Shown here: in pieces, positions 8,150 to 16,975 of the stretch
How the letters are laid out: every line of letters starts with the position of its first letter
Numbering within the stretch: the stretch's first letter is position 1
Origin: Polynucleobacter sp. 73C-SIWE
Lineage (GTDB): Bacteria; Pseudomonadota; Gammaproteobacteria; Burkholderiales; Burkholderiaceae
Direction: 5' to 3'
Length of the DNA: 64,000 nt
NCBI RefSeq assembly: GCF_018882465.1
Contig: NZ_JACVOK010000002.1
Location: 682,001 to 746,000 of the forward strand
Made by a program: the position numbers and the translations under genes
Notes under the pieces: model-generated
The model's database searches: none
What the model was told of the DNA's origin: nothing
What the model saw: only the letters and a program-made list of their open reading frames with translations

Positions 8150-9739
8150 ATGTTGATTTCTCCTCCCTTTAGTGGTGGTCGTGCACCTGTTCTTGCCAGA
8201 AATACTGTTGCCAGCTCTCAACCACTAGCCACACAAGCTGGTATTGAGGCGCTGCAAAGTGGCGGCAATGCAGTGGATGCTGCACTAGCCACTGCGATCA
8301 CCTTAACCGTTGTCGAGCCAACCATGAATGGCCTGGGTGGTGATGCTTTTGCGATTCTTTGGGATGGTCAAAAACTCCACGGCTTAAATGCTTCTGGTCG
8401 TGCCCCAGCTGCTTGGACACCAGAATATTTTGCCGGCAAATCCGCAATGGATCTGATTGGTTGGAATACCGTTACCGTTCCAGGCATGGTTGCTGGCTGG
8501 GTTGAGTTATCGAAAAAATTTGGCAAACTCCCTTTTGCACAGTTATTTAAGCGTGCCATTGATTATGCGGAGAATGGTTTTCCAGTTTCTCCTGTCATTG
8601 CGCGTCAATGGCGTGAAGCCATTCCGATTCTGAAAAATGAACCTGGATTTTCAGAATCCTTTTTGATCGATGGCAAAGCGCCACAAGCGGGCCAGATCTG
8701 GAAATATCCTGCCCAAGCAAAGACCTTAAAAGAGATTGCAGCAACCGAAGGCCAATCTTTTTATAAAGGTGCGCTTGCTCAAAGTATGGTCGACTTTGCA
8801 AAGGCCTCTGGTGGTAGTTTCACCATGCAAGACTTTGCAGATAACAAACCGGATTGGATTGAGCCCCTGGCATTTGATTATGGTGAATACACCCTCCACG
8901 AGATTCCACCGAATGGCTCAGGTATTGCCGCACAAATCGCTTTAGGTATTTTGGAAGCTGCAAACGTAAAGCAATACCCAGCAAATTCTGCACAGCGTAT
9001 TCATCTTCAAGTAGAAGCCATGCGCATCGCCTTTGCGGATGCTTATGAATACGTCTCCGATGCGCGCTCAATGAGTATGCCTGTGAGCTCATTGCTTGAT
9101 AGAGAATATTTAGCTAGCCGTGCTGCACTCATTGATCACAATAAAGCCGGAATCTATGGCCCCGGTGATCCACACTCTGGCGGCACAGTCTATCTTTGTG
9201 CTGCAGATGAATCTGGCATGATGATTTCATACATCCAGTCGAACTTTAAGGGCTTTGGTTCTGGCGTGGTCGCCCCTGGCGGTATTGCGCTTCACAATCG
9301 TGGCATGAGCTTTAGCCTCAAAGATGGGCACCCCAATCAAGTTGCCCCAGGTAAACGACCTTTTCATACGATTCTGCCCGCCTTCTTATCAAAGGATGGC
9401 AAACCAACGATGGCCTTTGGTGTGATGGGTGGCAATATGCAGCCCCAAGGCCACATTCAAGTAGTCATGAGATTTGTAGATGAGTATCTCAACCCTCAAG
9501 CATGCTCTGATACACCCCGCTGGCGGATTGATGACTTGGGTAAGTTAACTGTTGAAGCAGCAATGCCAGCAAATATTGTTGAGGGCCTGAAAAATATGGG
9601 GCATGAAGTAACGGTGATGCCTGCAAACAGTTTAGATTTTGGTAGTGCTCAGGCAATTGCCAAGATTAGTGATGAATCTGATTCTGCCTTTATAGCTGGT
9701 AGCGATCACCGCAGAGATGGATTGGCGGCTGGATTTTAA
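8150..9739 (+). CDS. Gamma-glutamyltransferase family protein (Ntn-hydrolase, cytoplasmic type)
   Basis: Enzyme of 529 residues of the gamma-glutamyltranspeptidase/cephalosporin acylase family, made as one chain that cleaves itself into two subunits. Motifs: GGNAVDAALATAITLTVVEP and MNGLGGDAFAI near the N-terminus; HSGGTVYL, where Thr at about residue 346 would be the new N-terminal nucleophile; GVMGGNMQPQGHIQV late. No signal peptide, so unlike the classical periplasmic enzyme it resembles YwrD-type homologues. It starts 34 bases after the Bug gene and ends the plus-strand cluster. It could hydrolyse a gamma-glutamyl amide made or used by the neighbouring amine-oxidising enzymes; that link is inference. 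Confidence 0.9.
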   Translation: MLISPPFSGGRAPVLARNTVASSQPLATQAGIEALQSGGNAVDAALATAITLTVVEPTMNGLGGDAFAILWDGQKLHGLNASGRAPAAWTPEYFAGKSAMDLIGWNTVTVPGMVAGWVELSKKFGKLPFAQLFKRAIDYAENGFPVSPVIARQWREAIPILKNEPGFSESFLIDGKAPQAGQIWKYPAQAKTLKEIAATEGQSFYKGALAQSMVDFAKASGGSFTMQDFADNKPDWIEPLAFDYGEYTLHEIPPNGSGIAAQIALGILEAANVKQYPANSAQRIHLQVEAMRIAFADAYEYVSDARSMSMPVSSLLDREYLASRAALIDHNKAGIYGPGDPHSGGTVYLCAADESGMMISYIQSNFKGFGSGVVAPGGIALHNRGMSFSLKDGHPNQVAPGKRPFHTILPAFLSKDGKPTMAFGVMGGNMQPQGHIQVVMRFVDEYLNPQACSDTPRWRIDDLGKLTVEAAMPANIVEGLKNMGHEVTVMPANSLDFGSAQAIAKISDESDSAFIAGSDHRRDGLAAGF

Positions 9740-9742
9740 GGA

Positions 9743-11071
9743 TTATGAGTTGGGCAAGCAGTTCAAATAAAAGCGTTTGATCTCTTGGTCACAACTCACA
9801 TCTCTAGGTTCAATTGGTCTTTGTAGAGAAATGCCCTCAATCGTTTTGCATCTACTGAGGGCAACGTAGACTTGGCCAGATGCAAATGCGCCTGAGGATA
9901 AATCGACCTTTACTTTGTCGAGTGTCTTACCCTGACTCTTATGAATGGTTACTGCCCAAGCGAGCATTAAGGGTATCTGTACATAAGTTCCCACAATACT
10001 TGGCGAGATCTTGCCTGACATCATGTCGTGATCATAACGATATGATTCCCATTGATGGCCAGCAACTTCAACGGTATTGGAATATGGCCCGTTCTTCACC
10101 ATCACCTTAACTTTGTCTGGGAGCATCTCTCTAACAACACCAATCGTGCCATTGACCCAACGCTTCGGAAAATTGGGATCTGTTGCTGTAAACATCACCT
10201 TTGCACCAACCTTTAATGCCAGATTATTGGCTGAAGGTAAGTTACGTTCATCAACATTAAACTTTCCGGTTGTTTTCCCAGTATAGACTTTGACTTCATT
10301 CGTAATGGCACGCAATCCTGCGCCATTAATTTGGTCTGCTCTTGCATTGGTAGTAGTAAGTGTGATGGTTTCTTCATCTACCTCGAGGTCTTTTCGATAG
10401 CATTGTGCATTGAGCGTATCTAGTGCCTCATCTATATCCTGATTAATACGGATACGATTCAGAAGCTCCGCAAAGTGCTCATCCTTTTGACGGAAGATCT
10501 TCGATAACTCCACCATGGTGACATCTTTGCGGTGCAGAGCCATAGCGCAGAAGAAATAAGGACCTTCGTAGCCCCGATCAGCCAGCACTTGCATATCGCT
10601 ACTCGATACTACTGGCGGCAACTGAAATAAGTCCCCTACAAACATCACCTGAATGCCGCCAAAGGGTTTGCCTTTTTGAGGTCCATTCTCGCGCAAGAAT
10701 AAATCCATGGCATCGACTACATCAGCCCGCACCATGGAGATTTCATCAATGATCAGCAGGCGAATATCTTTATAGAGGCGCTTATCACGAAGCGGCTTAA
10801 TATCCTCTTCTGGGAAGATTAAGCGGGGTGGCAATCTAAAGAAAGAATGAATCGTGACACCCTTCACTTGCAATGCAGCTACGCCAGTGGGTGCAACGAC
10901 TACAACATTGCCAGGAATCGTTTCTCGAAGATAACCGATGAGAGTAGTTTTGCCAGTGCCCGCTTTACCACTGACAAAGATATAAGGATCATGCCGCTCA
11001 ATAGCTTCAATGACCGCCTGGTAATCTTGGGTAACTTCAATTTCGGATGAATCTATTGCAGGACTAGTCAT
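9743..11071 (-). CDS. PIF1/RecD2-like superfamily 1 DNA helicase
   Basis: ATP-dependent 5'-3' helicase-like protein of 442 residues. Motif I is FVSGKAGTGKTTLIGYL (about residues 32-48), motif II LLIIDEISMV, motif III VMFVGDLFQLPPV, and the C-terminal motifs appear in AWAVTIHKSQGKTLDKV and VYVALSRCK. This order is that of compact PIF1-type helicases without extra nuclease domains. Such proteins act in replication restart or G-quadruplex unwinding, but the cellular role here is not known. Its start is four bases after the stop of the SUMF1-fold gene on the same strand, so they are probably cotranscribed. Confidence 0.88.
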   Translation of the reverse strand: MTSPAIDSSEIEVTQDYQAVIEAIERHDPYIFVSGKAGTGKTTLIGYLRETIPGNVVVVAPTGVAALQVKGVTIHSFFRLPPRLIFPEEDIKPLRDKRLYKDIRLLIIDEISMVRADVVDAMDLFLRENGPQKGKPFGGIQVMFVGDLFQLPPVVSSSDMQVLADRGYEGPYFFCAMALHRKDVTMVELSKIFRQKDEHFAELLNRIRINQDIDEALDTLNAQCYRKDLEVDEETITLTTTNARADQINGAGLRAITNEVKVYTGKTTGKFNVDERNLPSANNLALKVGAKVMFTATDPNFPKRWVNGTIGVVREMLPDKVKVMVKNGPYSNTVEVAGHQWESYRYDHDMMSGKISPSIVGTYVQIPLMLAWAVTIHKSQGKTLDKVKVDLSSGAFASGQVYVALSRCKTIEGISLQRPIEPRDVSCDQEIKRFYLNCLPNS

Positions 11072-11074
11072 CCC

Positions 11075-11857
11075 CTATTGTTTCACGGCATCGGCGACAC
11101 ACCGAAATCCGATATAAACCACGGTGATATCGCTAGATTTAGATTCCACATCAGATTCTTGCTGCCTCTCTGGGCCGTACCACCAAGATGCGCCACGGGT
11201 GATATACCCCCCATTGCGCTCTGTAGCAGTCCACTCCCAAACATTACCCCCCATGTCATACATACCATTGACACCGGGCTTAGTTGTTTTGGTAGTGACA
11301 TGCCCTGTGCCGCGATTCAGAGCGCCAGCAGGAGCCAGTCCTTTATAGTCACCACAGCCATTTAAGCAATGAGAAACCGCTGGAGTATTGCCACCAGGAA
11401 ATGGGTAACGCTGCCCTTTGGCATAGCCAGCAGGAGGATTTGCTCTTTGCTCTAAAAATGCAGCTGAAGTCCACTCAGTATCAGTCGGCAAACGTTTGCC
11501 GTAGTAACGACAGATAGACTCGGCTTCTTTTTGGTTGAGATGCACTGCTGGTTCAGAATCCCCAGCAGGAACTCCATAAGGAGTCTTCCAAGTCCAGCCT
11601 GGTTTTTGCACAAAGCCGCTTTCATAATTTAAGCCACCACCCTTCTTTTCTGCGACGCTCACAAAACCAGTAGCAGCAAAACCTTTGACATCACCAATAG
11701 TCATCTCAGTTTGATCCCAGATCAGATTACCAATTTTCACCGTAGGAATAGAAGATGCAGGAGCACTTTGACTAGGCGATGATCGCAACATAAAGTACGC
11801 TGCAATAGCCGTTAGCAGCAAACCAAACAGAACGGTGGAGAAATCAAACTTTTTCAT
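11075..11857 (-). CDS. Membrane-anchored SUMF1/formylglycine-generating-enzyme-fold protein, probably not a true FGE
   Basis: Protein of 260 residues with one N-terminal membrane segment (about residues 8-24) and a periplasmic FGE-sulfatase domain. Fold motifs: EAESICRYYGKRLPTDTEWTSAA, GMYDMGGNVWEW and TRGASWWYG. In real formylglycine-generating enzymes a catalytic cysteine pair lies at and after the RGGS(x)xC position; here that position is Trp-Trp-Tyr and no pair is present, although other cysteines exist (SICRYY, HCLNGC, GFRC). No sulfatase is encoded in the window. A binding or PvdO/EgtB-like role is possible. It precedes the helicase gene. Confidence 0.85.
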   Translation of the reverse strand: MKKFDFSTVLFGLLLTAIAAYFMLRSSPSQSAPASSIPTVKIGNLIWDQTEMTIGDVKGFAATGFVSVAEKKGGGLNYESGFVQKPGWTWKTPYGVPAGDSEPAVHLNQKEAESICRYYGKRLPTDTEWTSAAFLEQRANPPAGYAKGQRYPFPGGNTPAVSHCLNGCGDYKGLAPAGALNRGTGHVTTKTTKPGVNGMYDMGGNVWEWTATERNGGYITRGASWWYGPERQQESDVESKSSDITVVYIGFRCVADAVKQ

Positions 11858-11920
11858 AACAGGAACTCCAAGCGACTCAATTGAATGATGACTATTCTAA
11901 AGAGAAGTACTTATTTATGC

Positions 11921-12736
11921 TCAGAAGCTTATCTGGTTTCTGCCAGCCTCTTTGGCGCGGTACATGGCCTGATCGCACAGACTGAAGTATTTCTTGAAAA
12001 TCATATTAGAGGAGGATAAGTTATCGGTATGGGGGTTGTAAATTGCAATACCAATGCTGATAGTGATAGAAATATCTTTACCATCAACATTTACTGAGGG
12101 TTTGCTAGCTATGTGCTTCCTTAAGCGTTCAGCTACCTCACTAGCACTTTTCTGATCAAGCTCAGGCAGCACAATCAAAAACTCTTCTCCCCCTACTCGT
12201 CCAAAGATGTCTACTTCACGCAATTCGTCTTGGGAGCGTTTTACTAAATCAATTAAAACTAGATCTCCAACAGGGTGGCCATAGACATCATTCACATTTT
12301 TAAAATGATCGATATCTGCCATTAAAAAAGCAATGGGCATTTTGCTCCTAAAGCTTTTTTTAATTTCAATCTCAACTCTGGCAAAGGTCTCGGCACGACT
12401 CATGGCACCAGTTAAAGAATCTATTTTTGAAAACTGATCGAGTAGGAAATTACGATCCTCCAACTCAATCAACAGTCTTCGGAACTGAAACATGCCCAGC
12501 AAAAGAAACAAGGAGATCGGAACGGATAGCCAAGCATCGACAATGTTAATGCGACCGTCATTCAAAGCATGAACTAAGGGGGCGACTCTCCTGCCCACCA
12601 TCAATGTCAAGCCAATGGCTAAAAACCCGCAAGCCAAACGATAAGAGCTTGCTCTAAAAAATAGGGTAACAGCAAAAATAGCTGCAAAAATTTGGCAAAG
12701 TAGACTAATGGTGTAGAGGATTAAGCCAAGAATCAT
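11921..12736 (-). CDS. Membrane-bound diguanylate cyclase (GGDEF)
   Basis: Makes cyclic di-GMP from two GTP. About three hydrophobic segments occupy residues 1-85, followed by a short helix and a complete GGDEF domain. The active-site loop is GGEEF at residues 182-186, and the RxxD inhibitory site (R173-E-V-D176) sits five residues before it, so product feedback inhibition is likely. DxDxFKxxND metal/GTP residues are present (DIDHFKNVND). Its start is four bases after the stop of the HD-GYP gene, so synthesis and breakdown enzymes are encoded as one unit. Confidence 0.93.
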   Translation of the reverse strand: MILGLILYTISLLCQIFAAIFAVTLFFRASSYRLACGFLAIGLTLMVGRRVAPLVHALNDGRINIVDAWLSVPISLFLLLGMFQFRRLLIELEDRNFLLDQFSKIDSLTGAMSRAETFARVEIEIKKSFRSKMPIAFLMADIDHFKNVNDVYGHPVGDLVLIDLVKRSQDELREVDIFGRVGGEEFLIVLPELDQKSASEVAERLRKHIASKPSVNVDGKDISITISIGIAIYNPHTDNLSSSNMIFKKYFSLCDQAMYRAKEAGRNQISF

Positions 12737-12739
12737 AAT

Positions 12740-13963
12740 TTAAGTTGACTCAATGATTTCTTGTAATGAATTACCCTCTTTCATTAATTCCAGTGCAGCA
12801 TCAACTACTTTGGAGTCCAATTTGATACCTGCTTCAGCACTAATTTCTTCCATGGCCGCATCAAGCCCACGAGCTGGGCGATATGGACGATGGGTAGCCA
12901 TCGCCTCAATAGTGTCGGCCACTGCAAGTATTCTTGCCTCTTGAGTAATTTGATCACCAATCAGACCTTTGGGATAACCGCTCCCATCCAAGCGTTCATG
13001 GTGCTGATGAACCATCTCTGCAATCGGCCACGGGAATGGAATGTCTTTAAGGATCTGAAATCCAGTTTCAGCATGCTCTTGCACCATCTTCATTTCTAAC
13101 TCGGTCAGATGTGTTGGTTTGGTCAAAATTTCCGCTGGTACAGCCACTTTCCCAATGTCATGAACCATAGCAGCCATATACAAAGCTTGAATGATATCGT
13201 TATCCATGCCCAACTTTCTAGCTAAAGCCATGCTAATTTGAGCTACCCGCTTTTGATGTCCAGCAGTATAGGGGTCACGCCACTCCATGGTTTTAGACAT
13301 AGCTTCAATCGTAGAGCGTAAGGCTCCCGCTAATCGCTCTTGGGTCTGCTCTTTTTCATGAATCTGTATATCTAATTGATGTTGACGCTCAATAGCACGC
13401 AAGCCAAAGCCTATCTCATGCGCAAGACTTTCGAAAAGCATAACTTCATCCGGTCCAAATGCATTCGGTACAGTTGAATAAACCAAGAGACAGCCAAAGG
13501 GATGGACTTGGCCATCGGATATTGGACAGCCGATAGAAGAACGAATGCCATATTGATGAGCCAGCTCACGCCATGGAGCAAATCCAACATCCATTTCAGT
13601 ATCAGCCAGTACGGCCGACCGATTAGATCTAATACATTTTCCAGCGGGACCCATTCCGGATGTTTTTTGATCAGACCAACTCACAACTAGATTTTGAATA
13701 TAAGCAACAGCTGAGCCAGCGCCACCTAAAACTTTGATAGTTTTTTCTTCATCATCGAGAGCTTGACCAACCCAAGCTACAGCATAAGGGCTTTGCGCTG
13801 CAATAGCATTACAAACCTCTTTGATCAGCCTGTCAGTAGAGTCCGCTCTGGCTAATGCTGCCGCTGCTTCTGATAGCGCAGAAAGGGCCCAACTACGCTT
13901 TTCAAGTTGAAGGCGTAGCTCACTTTCAGAACCACCCTGGCTACTCGGCTTTTTGTCAGTCAT
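12740..13963 (-). CDS. GAF and HD-GYP domain protein, predicted cyclic di-GMP phosphodiesterase
   Basis: Protein of 407 residues. An N-terminal coiled start is followed by a GAF sensor (about residues 35-190), a linker helix, and an HD-GYP domain. HDIGKVAVP (about 265-275) gives the HD metal ligands and HHERLDGSGYPKGL (about 320-335) gives the GYP signature, so the catalytic core is intact. It should degrade cyclic di-GMP to GMP or pGpG under control of a small ligand or redox state sensed by GAF. It is the first gene of a two-gene unit with the diguanylate cyclase. It is divergent from the alanine-rich gene at 14103. Confidence 0.92.
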   Translation of the reverse strand: MTDKKPSSQGGSESELRLQLEKRSWALSALSEAAAALARADSTDRLIKEVCNAIAAQSPYAVAWVGQALDDEEKTIKVLGGAGSAVAYIQNLVVSWSDQKTSGMGPAGKCIRSNRSAVLADTEMDVGFAPWRELAHQYGIRSSIGCPISDGQVHPFGCLLVYSTVPNAFGPDEVMLFESLAHEIGFGLRAIERQHQLDIQIHEKEQTQERLAGALRSTIEAMSKTMEWRDPYTAGHQKRVAQISMALARKLGMDNDIIQALYMAAMVHDIGKVAVPAEILTKPTHLTELEMKMVQEHAETGFQILKDIPFPWPIAEMVHQHHERLDGSGYPKGLIGDQITQEARILAVADTIEAMATHRPYRPARGLDAAMEEISAEAGIKLDSKVVDAALELMKEGNSLQEIIEST

Positions 13964-14102
13964 TCTTTTATTATCAATCGAATCATGGTAAATAAATCAA
14001 TTTAATAGAAATAATATTAAATAAAGAAGCATCAATACTGCTAAATGCCTTGCTTTGAAAGTCAAAGCATAGGATTATGGATAAACAACAATTGGGTGAG
14101 AA

Positions 14103-14597
14103 ATGAAAGAAGATATAGACAAGATTTATGCGAAGCTAGTTAGCCTGGAGTCTGAGGTAAGCAACCTACGTCAGGGCTATATTTTGGTGAATCAGCAGTA
14201 TACAAAGGCGCTTGCTGGACTAAAATCGCTTACTAATAGCGCTCTCGAAGCCGCTAAACGTTCTGCAATAGCAGCAGAAAAGGCTTTATTAGCTGCAAAA
14301 AATTCCGCATTAGCAGCCAAGCTAGCAGCATCAGAAGCAATTATTGCTGCTGCAGAAGCAGCAGCAGATGCAGCAGCAGCATCAGCAGAGGCCTCTATAG
14401 AGGCAGCTGCTGCAGCCTCTGCAGCAGCCTCGGCCGCTGCGGCTGCAGTCGCCAGTCAAGCTGAGGAAGCTTCTATGCATGCTTCAGCCGAAGCAGCAGA
14501 AGCCACAAGGCGCGCAGCTGAAGCTGCCGCAGAAGCGGTTCGAATGTCTAATGCAGCAGCTGAGTCAGCAAGAAGTGCTAGAAAAAATAGTAAGTAG
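14103..14597 (+). CDS. Alanine-rich long-helix protein of unknown function
   Basis: I do not recognise this 164-residue protein. Residues 1-40 form a heptad-like coiled coil (KIYAKLVSLESEVSNLRQGY). From about residue 45 to 158 it is dominated by Ala with regularly spaced Glu, Ser, Lys and Arg and no Gly or Pro, so one long amphipathic or Ala-coil helix is predicted. There is no signal peptide or membrane segment. The DNA is a GCA/GCT/GCC-rich low-complexity tract (about 14330-14560). It lies between the cyclic di-GMP enzymes and the polysaccharide synthase genes, convergent with the latter (8-base gap). Structural, phasin-like or DNA-associated roles are all possible; none is shown. Confidence 0.75.
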   Translation: MKEDIDKIYAKLVSLESEVSNLRQGYILVNQQYTKALAGLKSLTNSALEAAKRSAIAAEKALLAAKNSALAAKLAASEAIIAAAEAAADAAAASAEASIEAAAAASAAASAAAAAVASQAEEASMHASAEAAEATRRAAEAAAEAVRMSNAAAESARSARKNSK

Positions 14598-14605
14598 CTT
14601 TTAGC

Positions 14606-15544
14606 CTAGAAAGGAATAATTAATTCTTCCATTACGTAACGATAGAAGTAATTAGGCCCCAAAAATCCCGCTGATTTACCGTAACCTGCCCTAGTTTTAA
14701 AGTAATAGCTATTTGAAGCCACAGGGCTAGTTGCTGCAAATTCATACAACTGTGTTGTAGTACTCGGATCTTGGCTCACCTTTTGCCGCCCTACTCCTGC
14801 TGTACCACTAAGCATCCACCCAGAAATTCTCTTTCTTGCTCCAAAAGCAATCATTGTCTCGGTATAGTGATCTGGATTGAAATAGTTGTTAGGCACAGTA
14901 GTGTTCGTATCCCGGTATTGCCTGTAGCGCAATTGAGCAGTCAGCCCATAATCGGGTACAAGATCGTAGATAAGCTTAGCGCGCACTAATGGTCTTGTAT
15001 TGGTATCTGAAAAATACATATTCCCAACCATAGCTATAGCAGTCAACCTCTCTAACACTTGTTGCTCAACGCTTGCAGCACCCATTGTGTAGTAAATCCC
15101 ATTATTTAAAGAATTCTGCGTTTCTACGCGATCACGATTCAGTATCAACTCTGCCTTTGTGGAGTCAGTGACGCGAAAACCATAGTTACTATCAGTGGTA
15201 ATAAGTTTGTGGCCATTCTGCAAGTTATATCCAATATTCGCGTTATAGCCCAGCCCAGTTCGAGGATTAATTGCTTTCGTTAATAGGGTATAAACCTCTG
15301 CTGAAGAATCCCAACCGCTTTGCGTGAAGTAATTATGCTGATAGCTGACACCAGTGTATTTTTCACCGTGTTCATATAAAGGGAAAAATCCAGCATTGTA
15401 TTTATATGTAGAGAAACCTTCGCTATCAGAAGCAATATAGACATTGGGAGCAGATACAGCCATTTTGGATGTTGGCTCTTCCTCTGCATGAGCAATGACC
15501 GAAAATGCTATTAATAGCCATAGAAGCTTATTCAATGGATTCAC
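14606..15544 (-). CDS. Outer-membrane beta-barrel protein linked to a polysaccharide synthase
   Basis: Protein of 312 residues with a signal peptide (NKLLWLLIAFSVIAHAEE) and alternating aromatic/polar strands ending in a C-terminal Phe (EELIIPF), the usual outer-membrane insertion signal. It resembles YaiO-type barrels or the barrel part of export porins. The start codon is GTG and overlaps the stop of the glycosyltransferase gene (GTGA), so the two are translationally coupled and the barrel probably helps export or bind the polymer made by the synthase. No TPR part like that of PgaA is present. Confidence 0.78.
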   Translation of the reverse strand: MNPLNKLLWLLIAFSVIAHAEEEPTSKMAVSAPNVYIASDSEGFSTYKYNAGFFPLYEHGEKYTGVSYQHNYFTQSGWDSSAEVYTLLTKAINPRTGLGYNANIGYNLQNGHKLITTDSNYGFRVTDSTKAELILNRDRVETQNSLNNGIYYTMGAASVEQQVLERLTAIAMVGNMYFSDTNTRPLVRAKLIYDLVPDYGLTAQLRYRQYRDTNTTVPNNYFNPDHYTETMIAFGARKRISGWMLSGTAGVGRQKVSQDPSTTTQLYEFAATSPVASNSYYFKTRAGYGKSAGFLGPNYFYRYVMEELIIPF

Positions 15545-16842
15545 TTAGTTCCCCAAGTTTTTCGCAGATTAAAAATCTCTGAGAAGTAGCCATAAACACA
15601 GGCTGGCTGTAGAACCAAGCCATAAGCAAAGACGTAAAAAATGAAACCCAAAAGATTAGCGCGTACTTTGAGATGTTCTTCTTCAAACATAGCCTTGCCC
15701 TTTAAATACATTTGCCAGTTCAAAAGAAAAGCCATGGGCAAAAGGGATAGGGTCATAGGGCCAACGATCCAGTAAACACCAAAACAAGCCAAAAGAATTC
15801 CTGGTAAAAACCCAAAGGTGAAGGCAATATCCATTAATGGAAACATTGTGTTCCACCAGACATATAGGGTAGAAAACCGAGGTTGAAATAGGATTGATGG
15901 ATTTGCTTTAAATGCTTCTATCAAGCCTCTAGACCAACGCTGTCTCTGACGGACAAATCGCTTTAGGGTATTAGGGCAATCTGTAAACGCCAAAGCATTT
16001 TCGGCGTGACCCACCCGATATCCTTTTGACAGGATCTTCCAGGTAAGCACAATGTCTTCACCCACCATCTCTGGCCAACCTCCAAGCTCATTCAGAGTTT
16101 TACGCTCATACAATGAAAAAGCACCCTGCGCTACCATCGTGCCCTGAAACAATGATTGAATGCGCTTAATAGTGGCAATACCCAAAAAGTAATCCCATTC
16201 TTGAGCTTTGGTAATCCAGTTTTCTCTGGAGTTGCGAATGAGAATTTCACCAGCAACCGCTTTGGTGTTGATGGGATCCGATAAATACCGACCTACTAAA
16301 TGTCGAATGCCATCCTTAAGAACATAACTATCCGCATCTATAGAAATCACAATATCAGTTGTGACCTCTTTAAGCCCATGATTAAGAGCTGATGCTTTAC
16401 CGCCGTTACGACCCAAATCAATCAAGCTTAAATTTGGATGAGTTAATTGCAGCACTTTTATAGATTCAACTGTCTTATCACTTGATCCATCATTAATAAC
16501 AATAATTCGTATATCTGCAGCGTAATCTTGTAAAAAAATCCCCGATAGGGTTGATGCAATTGATTTTTCTTCGTTATACGCAGCGATTAACACCGTAATA
16601 GGTGGATACTTTTGCTGGTCAATAACCTTGGGTCTTTTGTCTAAAAACAAAGCCATTGCCACATAGGCATTCATAAAGCCGGGAATAATTGCAATGAAGG
16701 TAATAATGAAATATGCTGCGTAAACTCCTATTTCACGACTTAAATCCTCATACCAAGGTTGGGAATACCAAAAGGAGGCCCCCATCCAAGAGAGGGCAAA
16801 AATCAGGGCTGTAAAAAATTTGGCTTTAACTGAAAAGTACAA
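15541..16842 (-). CDS. Family 2 glycosyltransferase, PgaC/BcsA-like polysaccharide synthase
   Basis: Inner-membrane processive glycosyltransferase of 433 residues: two N-terminal membrane segments (about 8-25 and 37-68), a cytoplasmic GT2 domain, and three or four C-terminal segments. GT2 motifs: LIAAYNEEKSI, INDGSSDKT, ISIDADSYV, a GEDIVLTW acceptor motif and QRQRWSRGL (Q/RxxRW), which indicates a synthase of a linear beta-linked polymer such as poly-N-acetylglucosamine or a related chain. It probably starts at TTG (16842); no ATG or GTG in frame lies upstream before a stop. It is coupled to the downstream beta-barrel gene. Nearby cyclic di-GMP enzymes are suggestive. Confidence 0.88.
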   Translation of the reverse strand: MYFSVKAKFFTALIFALSWMGASFWYSQPWYEDLSREIGVYAAYFIITFIAIIPGFMNAYVAMALFLDKRPKVIDQQKYPPITVLIAAYNEEKSIASTLSGIFLQDYAADIRIIVINDGSSDKTVESIKVLQLTHPNLSLIDLGRNGGKASALNHGLKEVTTDIVISIDADSYVLKDGIRHLVGRYLSDPINTKAVAGEILIRNSRENWITKAQEWDYFLGIATIKRIQSLFQGTMVAQGAFSLYERKTLNELGGWPEMVGEDIVLTWKILSKGYRVGHAENALAFTDCPNTLKRFVRQRQRWSRGLIEAFKANPSILFQPRFSTLYVWWNTMFPLMDIAFTFGFLPGILLACFGVYWIVGPMTLSLLPMAFLLNWQMYLKGKAMFEEEHLKVRANLLGFIFYVFAYGLVLQPACVYGYFSEIFNLRKTWGTK

Positions 16843-16924
16843 AACAGTATCTATTTTAGATATTAATTTCTTAGCATACCCCCTTTAGAGGTCTTTAGAA
16901 CCAATGGCTAAAAAAAATATAAGT

Positions 16925-16960
16925 AATAAAAAAGCTTCTCAATCAACATTGGGAGCTTTT
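16925..16960 (-). terminator. Intrinsic terminator after tRNA-His
   Basis: On the minus strand AAAAGCT and AGCTTTT pair around an 17-base loop, followed by further T residues. It lies 16 bases past the tRNA 3' end and fits as its terminator; the stem is short and AT-rich. Confidence 0.6.
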
Positions 16961-16975
16961 ATTTACTGAATTTGG

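Noticed and set aside
14330-14560. GCA-rich tandem-looking DNA as a possible repeat array or CRISPR
   Set aside because: No fixed unit and spacer pattern; the repetition is explained by alanine codons of one intact frame.
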